Source: Lithospermum erythrorhizon
Taxonomy: Eukaryota > Streptophyta > Magnoliopsida > Boraginales > Boraginaceae
Assembly: GCA_019722365.1 (NCBI GenBank)
Contig: JADFUC010000658.1
Coordinates: 62,001-126,000 of the forward strand
Direction of reading: 5' to 3'
Length of the DNA: 64,000 nucleotides
The notes below the pieces were generated by a model, which was not told the origin of the DNA, searched no databases, and saw nothing but the letters and a program-made list of their open reading frames with translations. The translations under genes and the position numbers were made by a program. Shown here one piece after another: positions 46,801 to 59,175 of the stretch; the stretch's first letter is position 1, and each line of letters begins with the position of its first letter.

Positions 46801-49800
46801 AGGTATATGTTATTTAAGAAGATCCCCCAGGAAATATCATCTACGGCAACGTAAGAAGAATTCTTAAGTGTAATGGATGTGAACATTGTCAGTCATAAAT
46901 TATCCATGCTTCACTTTAACAGTTTATCCTACCTTAAATTACCAGAAATGAAATCCCGAGACAAATCTAACCTAAAGAATTTGAGGCAAGGGACAATGGG
47001 TCACTAATTCGTAGAGAACAGAGACTAACAAAAATAAAAGAGTTAAAATTTGTGCAAAAAAGAGATACCTCTCATCTAGAATCTAAGTGCAATCACATTA
47101 AGTAAAACATCGATTTACTTTTGTTTTTCACCATTACCAAGCTTTTGATGAAACTCAAAGATAAAAAGAGAGAGAGAAAAGTGAGTGAGAGCATATGTCC
47201 TAAGATACAAGTCTTACTGGAGAGTTTTTAATTTCTTGCAGAAATTCACCAAGTGCGGAGTCCGCTTGTTGCCGTATTTCATGGCTAGAATCACTAAGCA
47301 TATTGAATAATCCTGCAATTATATTACTTATTACTTCATAAGATGGTTCTGTATAAATTCAGCTCAAATGCAAATGCTGACTCCAACTATGAATTCTTAC
47401 CATCAAGAAAATCAGGAAGAAAACCCAGCATATCTATATCTGGAACACTGTCTAAAACGGTGATCCAGCCAACCAAAAACTGGCGCACATAAGGATTGAG
47501 GACATTCATGCGTTCTCTCAATAGCGGAATAAATTCTTCTATGCTGTGTTGAGAAGAAGATGGAGTTGAAAAGTTATACGACAGATGGTTGTACATAATA
47601 ATAACATGAGTTATTACCATCCTCCAACCAACATAATATAATACAATAAACCACACCTGAACTGGTCGCTTTCTGTAACAATGTCCTGCATCAAACAGGA
47701 AATACATCTGATTATACACACATATTAAAGTAGAATTAGTTTAATAGTCAGGATAACAAAAACATCAATGAGTTGCTAATGATCCACCTTTACAAGTCTA
47801 TCTAAAAGATGAGCAGCACTCTGTACATTGGCATCTGAATCTGCAGAAAGCTTGCATAAAGCATCAAAAATCTGATTGAAGAAAACGATAAAATCCCCCC
47901 TCACAACCTGCACATAAATATGAGTGAGTGAAATCCACTTGAAAGAAAATGGTTTAAGGTTACAGCATTGTTCTCACCTTTGCTATGTTATACAAAGCCT
48001 CACAGGCGTAATAGCGAACTCGACCATCTTGATCAGAAAAAGAATGTAGAACTGACGGAACAATGTGCTGGTATATCATAAATTCATTAGGAAGAAAACA
48101 ACAATGTACAACTTGAAGGAATATCTTAAATTGCACTACAAACAAAACAACGAAGCGAATTTAGCATCGATGGAACTTTACCACAACAAACAGTGCCTTT
48201 GTTCTCTTCATTTTTTACAATCGCCAAAGAGTACATATATGTATATAACCACTTATAAATGAAGACAATCTCAATGTTGAGCCTTCAACATTACCAAAGT
48301 TGGCATTTTTCAACAATATGAGAAATTAATGTGGACAAAATAAATTATTTGTACTGTAGAATTTTGAAAATTTTCGCAACAACCCAATGCATAACTTAAG
48401 CTAAAAGCAAAATTTAGTATTTAAAGAGAACTTGCAACAGAGTATTAAATAATATTAGGCAGATGAGACATAGTGGTATTTCTCCTACTCATACAGGATA
48501 AAAAAAAAAGAACGAGGACATCTGCAGAGATTAAAAAAAACACCACATTTAGAAATATATTGATTAGAACCTGAGACCACTTTTATCTTCTTCCATGTAG
48601 AGACAGAGCAAACTCAAAGCTAAGAGGAGCGATGACCCCTCGATATTTTCAAATTCCATTGCACAAATTTCAATATCTCTTTTATTCTATTAGATAAATG
48701 GTTAAGCCAGAGAGACAGTGATGGTAAATTTGGCATAACTAATGTTCAACTCAATTGCTTAAATGTTTACAGTAGTCAAACATGTCTAGTAAACTATTAT
48801 ATAGGGAGTACTACAAATGTAGAGGAAAATAAAGTGATAAAGAACTTACATACTGGATTTGCAATAATTAACAGGACCAAAAATACAAGGAAAGAGCACA
48901 GCCTCCATTCTTTCTACCAACGGAATATACAAAATCAAATTAATCAACAAATAACTAATTAAAAATAATAATTCTCTTCTGAATGCACTCACCAGTTCAT
49001 TTCAATAATTAGCAAATTGTTAGTGTTCCGAGTATAATATGAATCAATTCAAAACCTTCCTGATGAACTGATTTCAAAATCAGAAGTTCATTTAAGGAAT
49101 GTGATATTACAAGATAAATGTCAAATTCTAATTACATAGAAGATTTGTACTCCACTAAAGAACTCAATCGACAATAACTGTGCAAGCTAAATTTAGACCA
49201 CTTAATTTGATAATTAATTAAAAAATTCAACTAGAACATTAACAGAATGCCAGAAAAAATAATCGCTCTTAGCAACTCCCATACCTCAAGATGTTGAGCT
49301 GCTTCAGTACTCAATCCCACTGTCGCTGCTGCCAATCCTATCAAACCTCCCTACCAAATCGTAAAAATAGTCAAAGCTATTAGATACTCCCTGAATCTCA
49401 AAAAGATTGTCCAGTTTGATTCAATTGTCAAAACTAACAAACTTTGAAGGCTTACTAGTAAAGTACTAAAAATACTAGCGTTTGATATATTTTCCACTAA
49501 CTTTAACGCAACACATATAGAAACATTTGTGTGCAAACTTTAATTAGTCAGCTATCAAAATTCAAAACTGGACAATATTAATGTAATGCAGGAGTACTAA
49601 ACATTCACTATCTAAAGATACATCAATATAAACGTACTCTACGTCTATGAGAGTGATCAAAGCTTACTTTTCGATAATTAGCCTGCGGCGAGTTCGCATA
49701 TTCTCCGGCCAACAGCTTGATGATGGACGAAATCCTATCGTGATCTCCAGCCGCTGCCAATTGCTTCACTATACCTTCCAACTAATTCACCAGAACAAAA

Positions 49801-50369
49801 AAATAATTATAAAAAATTAATCAAACAGATCCAAAAACAAAGCTACAATTTTTATCACCTACAGAGCAGCAAAAAACATCAAATTCATAAAATAAGTGGT
49901 CAGCAAGAACAATTAAAAAAATTACAATTTTTGTCATCTCAATGTAACCCCCCCACCCCACCCCTTTAAATTCTTAAAATAAAGTGATCAGCAAACAATT
50001 CCAAAAAAGGAAATACAATTCTAATCATCTACAGAACAGCAAATTCAAAGAAAATAATAATTATTCAAACAATTGAAAAAAACTATAATTTTCACCTCCA
50101 AAGCATCAACTCTCCCCCCCTCCCACACACACACAAATTCAAAATGGTAATTATTCAAACAATTACAAAAAAAAGATGCAATTTTATCACCTCCAGAACA
50201 TTAAAAAAACCCAAATTCAAAAGCATAATAAATTTATTCAAACAATTCAAAAAACAAAATTATAAATTATTTATGGCACCTCAAGAGCAGCATTTTTCCT
50301 CTTCTCATACAATTTATCAGCAAGATTACGCAACACAGCAGACGGAATTGCCGATAGGGCCTCCGCCAT
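40854..50369 (-). CDS. VAC14: VAC14, scaffold of the FAB1/PIKfyve-FIG4 complex
   Basis: Twenty exons on the minus strand: 50280-50369, 49668-49781, 49285-49350, 47978-48067, 47788-47907, 47657-47685, 47401-47543, 47218-47312, 46569-46655, 46333-46440, 46130-46221, 45094-45175, 43722-43787, 43247-43362, 43012-43132, 42751-42912, 42430-42558, 42006-42074, 41436-41726, 40854-40961. All introns are GT-AG and phases join, giving 725 residues without a stop. HEAT repeats fill most of the protein. The N-terminal Fab1-binding region carries SFSDQDGRVRYYACEALYN (residues 100-118), followed by FIPLLRERMNVLNPYVRQFL. The Fig4-binding C-terminal domain spans about 474-593 (SWVHSPMAIISLCLLAQ). VAC14 holds the PI3P 5-kinase and the FIG4/SAC-type phosphatase together and sets PI(3,5)P2 on endosomes and vacuole. 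Full length for the family. Confidence 0.97.
42192..42363. repeat. Inverted repeat (hairpin) in VAC14 intron 17
   Basis: Arms 42192-42231 and 42322-42363, about 40 bases each, 90-bp loop. Shared core GCCATCTGACATCATATATG with few mismatches. Each arm also contains the perfect palindrome ACATCATATATGATGT. Could be a small MITE or a MIRNA-like foldback; no TA or other duplication is obvious. Confidence 0.75.
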
Positions 50370-50780
50370 ACGAAATTCAACCAAATCAACCCAAATTAAT
50401 TATCAAAATTGCACAAATTTGCAAAACCCTAATAATAAAATTGAGGCAATTTGTATAATTCAATTCAATTAAAATTTAATCCAATTCAATTCAAATTCAT
50501 CTGATCTTATTGTGTTTTATTAATTTTAATATATAAATTTATGTAATAAATGAATATGTTTAATGTGTATTTATATTTGGAGGGGTGAAGAGGTGAAGTG
50601 AAGATAAGTAGAGGGACGAAAGTGAAAAGAAATGAAGAGATGAAAGTAGATCTGTGTAAAAAAAGGTGGGAAAATAGTGGGGAGGAGGAGATGAAATTAC
50701 AAGAGATTTAGTAGAGTTTCCTATAAAGTTCGAGAGGACAAAATAGTCATTTTACCCCTAAACCCAACATTGTTTGGGTG
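50370..50780 (-). promoter_or_regulatory. VAC14 5' UTR and promoter region
   Basis: Minus-strand reading upstream of the ATG at 50369. A telo-box (AAACCCTAA on the plus strand, 50424-50432) lies about 55 bases upstream, a motif common in 5' regions of housekeeping plant genes. A possible TATA region (TTTATATATTAA, about 50528-50541) lies 160-170 bases upstream. A long pyrimidine-rich stretch (purine on plus, 50580-50690) resembles plant Y-patches. No experimental support. Confidence 0.45.
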
Positions 50781-51109
50781 TACGTATAACAGTCGAGAAA
50801 GTTCGACTAGTATGGTAGATTTGTAGCATGTGAGTTGTCGAGTTGAGTTTGAGCGACTATCGGATAACGCCATAAAGTTGATAATTATACAATAGAAATT
50901 CTTTAAATTAATATTTGGTACATTAATAAACCCTTCAAAATAATAGTTTTGTCAGATTCCGACTTGGGCCAGTTAAAAAACTATAAAAATTGATAGAATA
51001 ATAAAATAATAATTTTTCCAGAAAATCTTTTTATAGATATTACATCTCATGAAAATCATAAATCAATAATCCTTAGAAGTTGAAAAAATAATTAATGCAA
51101 TTTAGTGAA
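50781..51109. other. Intergenic, nothing recognised
   Basis: AT-rich flank of VAC14 with no supported feature. Confidence 0.5.
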
Positions 51110-51345
51110 AATATGATTTTATAGTTATTTTTTTTAATAAGATTTATTTTATTAGAACTGGAAAATAGAATACAAAGTGTTAAAAGGCTAATCTCTTTAC
51201 ATTCATCCCCTACCAAAAAAATATTAGAGCTTAGCCCCCAATTCAAGCCCAAAATCATATTAGCTTTCTTATATTTGACTCTATGCCAACCACTAACTCT
51301 AACACTGTGCTACAAATCCTTATTGCTGCTTGATCTTTATCTTCA
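51110..51345 (-). mobile_element. Possible LINE 3' tail
   Basis: On the minus strand the segment ends in AATAAAATAAATCTTATTAAAAAAAATAA, an A-rich end preceded by a region with the look of plant L1 3' UTRs (a LFSSSNKINLI-type translation near the end). No RT motif in this piece. Weak call. Confidence 0.25.
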
Positions 51346-51589
51346 TACTCTTTCTTGAAAATATGTTTGTTCGTTCGGCACATACGCATCATGCAGCCAG
51401 CCTTGACTCTGCAACCAAAACTACGAAGCATAAATTTTTACTACGCTGGCCTGGCAGACCACCTGCAAATACCATAAAGGTACTCTTGATGCCGAGGCCA
51501 ATGCAAAGCCTACGCTAATTCTCCTCAGTCCCCCTTTCATTAAACATCCTTAGTACTGGTCTCTAAGATACAACGTCAATTGATGAAGC

Positions 51590-52045
51590 GATGCCTGTTC
51601 AGTTTTGGATGCGAGCACAGGCGTACTCATTTGAAATTATAACCGTTAAGGAACACAGTAGCCTCTGGACTTTTCTTACATGTTTGTATTGGGAGTTGAT
51701 ATGGTTGTTTAGGTAAGGGACGATATATATCTGGCTACAGCCACTGATGGATATCTCGCAGTGTAGGTGGTCGGCGTGATACGAAAGTGTAGCCACTGAT
51801 GGTGACAGCGAACACTCCGGCGATCAAACATGTGGGTATTGAGAGGGGTAATAAATATGTGGATCTATTTGCAGCCTTTAATGAAGTGAATGTTGGGAAT
51901 TATTTATAGAGGAGTTTGAAAGACCTCTCTCTGTCAAGTGGCCGAGAGAGGTGACAAGTGTCCCGTTAAGATGGATCCCCAGGGACCTTTTGGGCGACTG
52001 ATCGATAGTTGATCTGATCATTCTTTCTTGGGTCTGATAAAATAG
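51590..52045 (-). repeat. 3' LTR of element C
   Basis: Aligns with 58746-59175. Shared blocks: GTGTAGGTGGT, ACGAAAGTGTAGCCA, GTGTGGGTATT/GAGGGGTAATAAAT, ATTTATAGAGGA and GGATCC..AGACCTTTT. The outer ends are approximate. Confidence 0.75.
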
Positions 52046-52811
52046 GTCGATTATAATTTTGCCCCACGGTTTTTGCGTATAAAGTCATTGAAAGAACACT
52101 TTCAGGCATTTTTTTAATGGATGAGTACCTAGAATCGATTTCAAATTGCTCCAAGCATTTAATACATAACGTAGGATAAGACCACATGCAGCGTGTCCTA
52201 TCGATCGGAGAGAATGGGGTAGTTGAGTGACCCCAAGCCAAAACGGTTAATAAAGGTTAGTAGATCGCCAGCATTTCCTCTTCTTTTGATTTTATTTCCT
52301 ACTGAAAAAGAAAATCCTTATCCTCTTTACTCCACTTTTCCTGCAGCAAACCCTCCCTTTGCTAACCGTGGCGTCTTACGTTTCTCGCCGAGGTGGTAGA
52401 AGCCGCTTCCGTTCCTAGAATTTTTTTGAAGTCCATGCCCGTCCCTAAGAAGGGGGCCTCGGCCGCTCCGGCGTGGTGGGGTTGCTTTTAGGAGTTTTTT
52501 GATGAGGCAGCGAATATTTGAGGAGGTGGCGCTTTGGTTTTCGGTGAAGACGCCCTCTTTGGTGGCGGTTGCCTTAAATTCCTAAGAGTGTCTCCTCGAA
52601 GGGTTTGGTTAAGGTTCAAAGGGTCATTTCTTTTTCCTTTGATGTTGTTGAATGTAGACCGAGGATTTTCCCTTTGAGTTTGTGATTAATACTTGCCAGC
52701 GGAGTTTAGGGTAGACCACTTAGGTCGTCTTTTTTGGTTGAACGTTTGTCCCAAAAAGATTGTCCTCTTGAGTTTAACCTATTTTGATTTCTCATTTCAG
52801 AAAATCACAAC

Positions 52812-55150
52812 ATGTCTTCAAGGAATGTGAATTTGTCCTCCGACCATTCTGACTCGCAAAGTTACTCGAGGGATACTCTAGCGAACGGGGGTATGGATTT
52901 GATTCATAAATGGCGACTCCAGCCCAGATCGCTAATTAATCCTTAAAAGCCCATTCGCGAATAATTATGGGTTTGAGCCTGCCCATTTAATGCAAACCTT
53001 CCATTGTGGGGTTTACTAAGAAGAAGAAAGAAGAAAGAGAAGAAGAAGAGGACCTGCATCAAAGTGGACCTCCACTTTTCCAGGAAGGTTGCCCAGGAAT
53101 GAGCCGCTAATTTCTAAGGGTAAAGATAAACAGGTGATGACCGCTGTATAAATAATTCCTTACCCGTAGGTGTAGAACAATCGACCTAAATCATCTTAGG
53201 GGTGCTTACCAAATCCCTTTCCCATTGAGATGAGGTTGCCTGCAGGGGCAGACCCAGTGTATAAGTCATTATTGTGAGGCGTGATAGATGGCCGCACAAG
53301 TCTTGGTTGGACTAGTATATGTAGGCTTTTTACTTATAGATTCGTTTCCCACATCCATTTTGTTAGTTGTTAATCGCCCTTAACCGTGCTCCCGGCCAGA
53401 TCCGCCCCTTAGTTTGGCTTTATATTATTGTTTTCCATGTAATATGTAGAATCATTAAGGTAGAATCGAACTTGCCTTTTTTGTCCAACTATACATTGTT
53501 TCGCACATGGGGATGTTCACCTCTCTCAGCCCTGCTAGAGGTTGGAATATTTTTATGAAGAAAAACCCGGGAAGATTAACGGAGAAATGTGGCGTTACCT
53601 GCTTTGAGTGTTGATACACCAAGGGAGGTATGGATGAGGCGGTTTCAAACCGGACTCTCCACTTCTAATTAAAAGCGGTCGGCTAATTTCCTTTGGCCAG
53701 ATGAGGTCTCATGGGTTGGAGAAGGCTGAGGAGGATGCTTTGGGAATAAGATACTGGAAGGTCTTACTGCAGAGGCAATTGATTGGAGAGGCTAATTCAT
53801 GACAGAAACTTGACATCTGGAAATCATGCCTTGGGGTATATGGTGACTCTGCTTTATTTTGTTACCTCTTTCCGTTGTTTGGCTCTGATTTCTTTTTTGC
53901 CTGGGAGAGATTTTGTTGGCGTGAAGGTCCCTGCACTTGTCCCCGGTCCTACTCGCTAAAATGAGGGGTAAAAGGCTCATCGCCTTCAAGAAGGTGATGG
54001 TCGTTAAGAAGGTGCCTAAATCCCAATGGATACGCTTCTCTGCCTTCACATTCCTCGCTTGCTCCGGTCGAGTCAAGTTCCGTGCACTTTTCGGTGGTAG
54101 ACTTGATGAATCTCACTCGCCTGCTTCGCCTTTAAAGAGGCCTTGAAGGAGTGTTTCTTAGAGAAAGGAGAAGCGGGCTAAGAGCGACTTGAACTCTTTG
54201 ATCCGCCCAAGGAGGCATTACTCCTCTTCCCGAACTTTGTACTGATGGCCTCACGAGGTTTTATACTCTGAATTCCTATCACCATGCTTTACAGGTTCGG
54301 CGGATATGCAAAAGCACTCATAAGAGCAACCTCAATGCTTCCACGCCATGAGACCCTTGTTACTAGGGCACATCGAGGCATTCTCGTCTAAGCTCCACTG
54401 GAGTTTTGGAGCAATATGTGGCGTCGATCCGGTGTGTTTCGATACCTCATGCTCGTTTTATTTTACCCTTCTTCCTTTACTTATCCTTTTTTGTTTTGTT
54501 CTATATGGTTTGAGTTGGCGGAGGAGGATCGCAGCAGGGAGGAGAATAAAGATCTCGAACTCGGGCCGCTTTTGGGAGGTGGCTTTGCTTGAGGAAGAGT
54601 TGGCGAAGTTAAAGGAGTCTCAGCGAAAGTCAGGAGGAGGAGGAAGGGAATCAACGTCCTCCTGTAGCTGAAAAAAGCTCACGGAAGAGTTACGGGGCTT
54701 AGCAGAAATGTTCAAGAAGATCACCACCAGCGAGACAAAATCAAAGGAGGAGAGTTCCGGCTTTGACCTTAGTACGCTCAAAGGTGGGTATAGGGATGTC
54801 ATGTTGAAGCTACTTGCGCCACGGGGAGGTCCGGTGACTCAGAGAGGCAAGTTAAGTCAGAGGGCCGAGGCGAGCCAACATCCCAGAAGGTATGGGTTCT
54901 TGTGAATTATAGAAATCCTTAAAGTTTGAAATTTGCCATGCCATATAGTAGAGCTTCAAGAAGTCGCCCGAGTTCCTTGATGTGTTGGGGAGTAATGTTG
55001 CCTGCCAAGTGCAGCCGTCGGGAAGTACCACCAGGAAAAGTACCCTAACCTTCACTCACGATTACGGGGTGCAGGGGAAGGTTCTGACCTCTTGGTTATG
55101 AGATTTCGCTTGGATGCCTACAGAGATGAGGAAGATGGAAAGCCCCTCAC
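52812..55150 (+). pseudogene. Antisense reading region of element C
   Basis: Opposite strand to gag/integrase, between integrase and the 3' LTR. ATG at 52812 opens MSSRNVNLSSDHSDSQSYSR, and a TTTGATTTCTCATTTCAG acceptor-like sequence ends just before it (about 52799). Later pieces have the flavour of the plant 'putative gypsy type transposon' protein: GWNIFMKKNPG (about 53533-53565), a block around 54330-54420, and an acidic/basic coiled-coil-like EEELAKLKESQRK (about 54593-54630). Frames change several times. Antisense ORFs at this position are known from Tat-group elements; the assignment is inferred. Confidence 0.35.
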
Positions 55151-55849
55151 CAAGAATTGCCTCAGGACTAGGCCTATTCTGTCCCTCCTTTTATCCTCTT
55201 TTGTAATTGTACTTTGATGACAATGTTTTTTCTTTGTTCGGATATCTTTTTAAATGCCTTGGATATTTATCTTAATTGTCATTTCTTCTGATTGTTTCGA
55301 TGTTTTTTGTGCAATGGAATTTCATTTGCTTAATTGTTTGAACATCTTTGCAATTGAATTTTAGTTGTATATTATATCACATCACTTGCTTAATTTGTCT
55401 TAGCAAAATAAGGGGGCTTTTACAAATGTCGTCTTCGTGCTTTTTTACAAATATCCTCTCCGCCTCCTGACTCCTCTCTTGGAGAGTTCCATGATGCGTC
55501 GTTATAGTGGCAGAAAGAGTACATCTAAAGGTTTGTTGACTTGGCTATACTTTTACTTGGGGCACATGTGGTGATCGGCTAATTTATGGCTTTCTTTATT
55601 GTTTAGCGATAAAGAAATGCTTGAAGCGTAGCGTTTGTGTACTAATTCGGGCATAAAGTAATAAGCATTCATGAGATAAAGTTTTGGAGAATACTAACTT
55701 TATTGATACTCCGAATGCCTTACAAAATGTTGATACTCCGAATGCTGTATAGCTCCGAGTATTCGTTAATAAGATTTGACATAATTTAATTGGGTTCATA
55801 ATGAGCAATGATTATGACCAGGTACCGCCAAGCGGAAGTGCGGTCCGTG

Positions 55850-57000
55850 GGACTAGCTTACGTCCATTCTTCAACTTCGTATATCTTTTTGGCTTTGAGA
55901 ATGCGGCTCACACGTCTGATCCACCATTTAGGGCTGAGCATTTCACCTCCTTTGGGTGACTTCGCGGAGTATATCTTTAACTAGATCACCGGGTGTGATT
56001 CTTAACTACTACAGATATCTGGCGGAAACGTGAGGTGCTTGTATTTTTGCATGGTAGACCAGCTTTGTCCCTAAGTTCATGTGAAGTTTAGTTGTGCTTT
56101 GGTACAGGGAGTTGTGAACTTCATGAACTACTTTGTCTGCGTGGAAGCGGACACCTCACGTTGGTAGAACAACCCCGGTTCCATATACTAAAATTTGAAT
56201 GGGGTCGCCGTAGCGTATGAAGGCGTGGTTCGCGAGGACCATAACACGGTGGAAACTCTTACATCCATGATCCTCGGATGCCCCACTGCAGACAGTTCTT
56301 TATCCTTTTAAATGGTTCGGTTAAATCAACTCTACGACCGTTTTGCTTAGGGATAGTAAAGAGGCGAATTGATGTTCTATGTCATATTTCTTACCAAAAT
56401 TCTGGAGAGGAAGGCTAGCGAATTCCGCGCGTTCTCGATAAGATTCGCGTGATGCGAAAGATTTAGGACTTACTTTCATAGAGGTAGCACAATGTCACTC
56501 CCTTTGATGCCCGCCGGGGGCGGCTTCGCCCATTTTCTAAATAGTCCACTCTACCTTACATTAAATCCTTTAGCCTTTGGCGGTTCCTCTTGGGAGTCGA
56601 TTCCTACGTAGCAAAGGGAATATGATGATTATAAAGTGTCATCGTTGGGGATCTGGAGGACATTCCCGGCTTACTGGCGTGCCTCGCATTTTCTAGACAA
56701 AGTCCATTAAATCTCACGACCCGATGTGGGCGAAATAACTGTCTTGATTCTCTTAGTTCTTCAAGGCCTCCTTCCGATGTGGCTACCTTTTAAATCAACA
56801 TGCCTTTATACAACATCGTTGGGATATTTTCACGAAAGAGATACAGGCGGTAGTGGTCCCTCGAAGGAGTTTCGGTACAACTCTCCCTCATACATGCATA
56901 ATCTAAGACATTGATTTCCTGCGTCTCGGTAGTCCCGCTGACAGCAATCCTTCATGTAAGAATACGGCGGCTATACTTGGTCTCGATCTTGAGGTTATTC
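55850..57000 (-). pseudogene. Integrase remnant of element C
   Basis: The minus-strand translation shows an integrase-core-like FRKWAKP segment at about 56515-56540 (relatives: YFTKWVEAEP), TPF-x2-YG-like sequence near 56180-56200, and a C-terminal ITPGDLVKDILREVTQ block at about 55950-56005 (relatives: F..GDLVLR). A KAKKIYEVEEW stretch follows near 55875-55905. Stops and shifts throughout. Confidence 0.5.
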
Positions 57001-57299
57001 TAAAGGCGGCTTTTTATGGATGTCTCTTGGTAAAACCCCCGGTCACCGAACAAACATAACTCCTTGAACTAGTTCATTATAATAAGTGGTAGTGACTTAA
57101 TAACCGGTCCAAGCACCATTTCGATGCAGAGGTATATACTCAAAACAATGTAGGTAAAGTCTTTTGCGAGTTATGGCGCCTTGGTTTAATCTTATTAAGA
57201 AACGTCTTAGGCATTCATGATTGTGCTTGTACCTCCATGAGAATAGTTTTTCTACTCTCGTTTGAGTCACCTCCTTGCCTCCTTCTTAAGATCCGGGAA

Positions 57300-58720
57300 T
57301 AGTGTCAATTCGACACAGCATGACTGTGTAGGGGGGGCCGTTGTCTAAACGCTCGGTTATCATCTTGTGGTGGACAATAACCCGCCTGTGATCCGCCTCA
57401 CGGCACAAACTCCCTCAGAAATTCTTCCTAGCTTGATTGGTTTTTCATTTCTACTTTCGAAATTCTACGCACGTTGGTATCGTGACCGTGTTCTCGGTGG
57501 TATTGCGATATCGATTCTTTACTTTCACAGGTGCCTTGAGGCGGAGTTTAGGTAAGACGATGCTTATGTATACTTGGGAGAATATCTCGATATATAGCAT
57601 TCAGCCTACTCAGTTGGTTGTCTTCACAGGGGTGCAGGTTGGTTAAAGCGCACCAGGCCTCGGGGAGGTGGTGGAAGGAATGTGTCGTTTTCGAGGCGTT
57701 GCCCCTGTCTCGTATTCTGTTTAACAACATTTATATTTGTGACAGTTTAACACGGTCGGCGTGCCCCCGCTTCTTGGCGACCTTGGTCTCTCCTTTTAAC
57801 ACACAAAAGTCCGGTGGTTTTGATCGCTTTTTTAATCTCCTCCATCTCGATGTGCTGTTTAACCTCTTTGGTTAATGTATCTTTTGATAGAGGAGTTTTT
57901 AGCAATAAGGATTTCTTAAGCTTCCCGTAAGCGAGCCCATTAAAAACGCCATATAAGCGACCTTGTCGTCCACAGCTGGGATGCTAAGCAAGAGTGAATT
58001 TGTATCTTTTATAGTAGTTTTCAAGCCTACTTGATGTCCGTCAATATCACGTTCATCTGGATGTTTGGATGGTACCAAACTTAGCGAAGAAGAAAATCCC
58101 ATGGTGGCACGATATGAATGGATAGTTTACGGCACCTCCATCTACCAATCGAGGACTTTCTGTGAAGTACATTTTGGGAACGCCTTTGCATATACGTCCC
58201 GGATTGTTGGAGCGTTATGGTCATACATGTAATGAACCTCTTGGTGCTTGGCGGATCCCAGCTTCATCAGAACAAATTAGGCGTAGTGAAAAGCCCGGCA
58301 GTAGGCGATGTTATCAACACGATCCACCAAAGCGTCTTAGTCATGGTGGTTGATGGGGGTTAACTTACGTTAGAACCTGGCGGGCCATCATCCTCTTGGT
58401 ATTTACTCACATAAAGGCAAACGGCGGGTCAGCAGAGAGTCTTGATTTTGCCGAAGGTGTTATTTTCGTCTCAACACCGTCGAAGTGTTATTGACCTCAC
58501 CTTGTGGCGCGGGAGACTTCTTCGCCGTTCTGGCTTCGTGATGCAGAATATTATTAGGTCCCAGCGGCGCGACTGCTATACTCAGAATTCTTGTTCGCAT
58601 CTTTGCCTCTAGTCGTTCTTGGAATATAGCTTTGAATTCGGGAGGAAAGAAGTGATATATTTGAGAAGTAATCGGGGTAGGTGTATAGGTTCTTGTCAAG
58701 ACATATTTGTTTGATGGGTT
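57300..58720 (-). pseudogene. gag remnant of element C
   Basis: Minus strand, directly downstream of the primer-binding block. It contains a gag capsid piece IPAVDDKVAYMAFLMGSLTG (about 57925-57985), a L-x-LNAIYRDILPSI block (about 57575-57620) and a C-terminal YHREHGHDTN motif (about 57475-57510), the same Tat-type HGHDT signature as in element B. Open only in pieces. Confidence 0.65.
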
Positions 58721-58745
58721 CGGTCCCCCACAGATGGTGCAAATA

Positions 58746-59175
58746 ATTAAATGATTTTTGAGACCAGGCGGCAGTGCACATCAGTTGGAAACATGTGCTT
58801 CGCTGTACGGACTTATGTTTGTGTGTTGCGAGGTTGATGCCACGGCTTAAGTAAGGGTCGATATATCACGCTTACCGCCACGATGTGTATCTCGAGGAGT
58901 GTAGGTGGTTATGCATTAGTGCACGAAAGTGTAGCCAACAGCATTTGACCTGGACAACTCTGACGATCAGTGTGTGGGTATTTGCAGAGGGTAATAAATG
59001 GCATGGAGACAAGTGACATTATCTTTAGTAGAATGTTGGGGTATTTATAGAGGATACGAAAAGACCCTATATGGCAGAAAGTATTGTCAGTGGGTGGATC
59101 CCGAAAAGACCTTTTAGTGACCCACCTGGGTGTGGGCTTGAGACGTCGTTCTTCTTTGGGGCTAGATATTTCAAT
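58746..59175 (-). repeat. 5' LTR of element C
   Basis: Adjoins the primer-binding block at its low-coordinate end. TATA box CTCTATAAATACCCC on the minus strand at about 59042-59056. The outer end is hidden by the LINE that starts at about 59176. Confidence 0.7.

Larger units (their letters stand above)
51590..59175 (-). mobile_element. Ty3/gypsy (Tat-like) element C, pol partly deleted
   Basis: LTRs of about 430-450 bp at 51590-52045 and 58746-59175 in direct orientation. Minus-strand orientation is shown by the primer-binding block TTTGCACCATCTGTGGGGG (58725-58743, plus-strand complement), a decayed form of the TTTGGCGCCRTCTGTGGGG motif of Tat/Athila elements, and by a CTCTATAAATA TATA box in both LTRs. 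Gag (58.7-57.3 kb) is followed by integrase (57.0-55.85 kb). Protease, RT and RNase H were not found and there is little room for them. A plus-strand, antisense reading region lies at 52812-55150. Everything is broken by stops. Confidence 0.75.

Noticed and set aside
46365..46817. 150-codon plus-strand ORF
   Set aside because: It overlaps exons 9 and 10 of VAC14 on the other strand and runs through intron sequence; no protein family resemblance.
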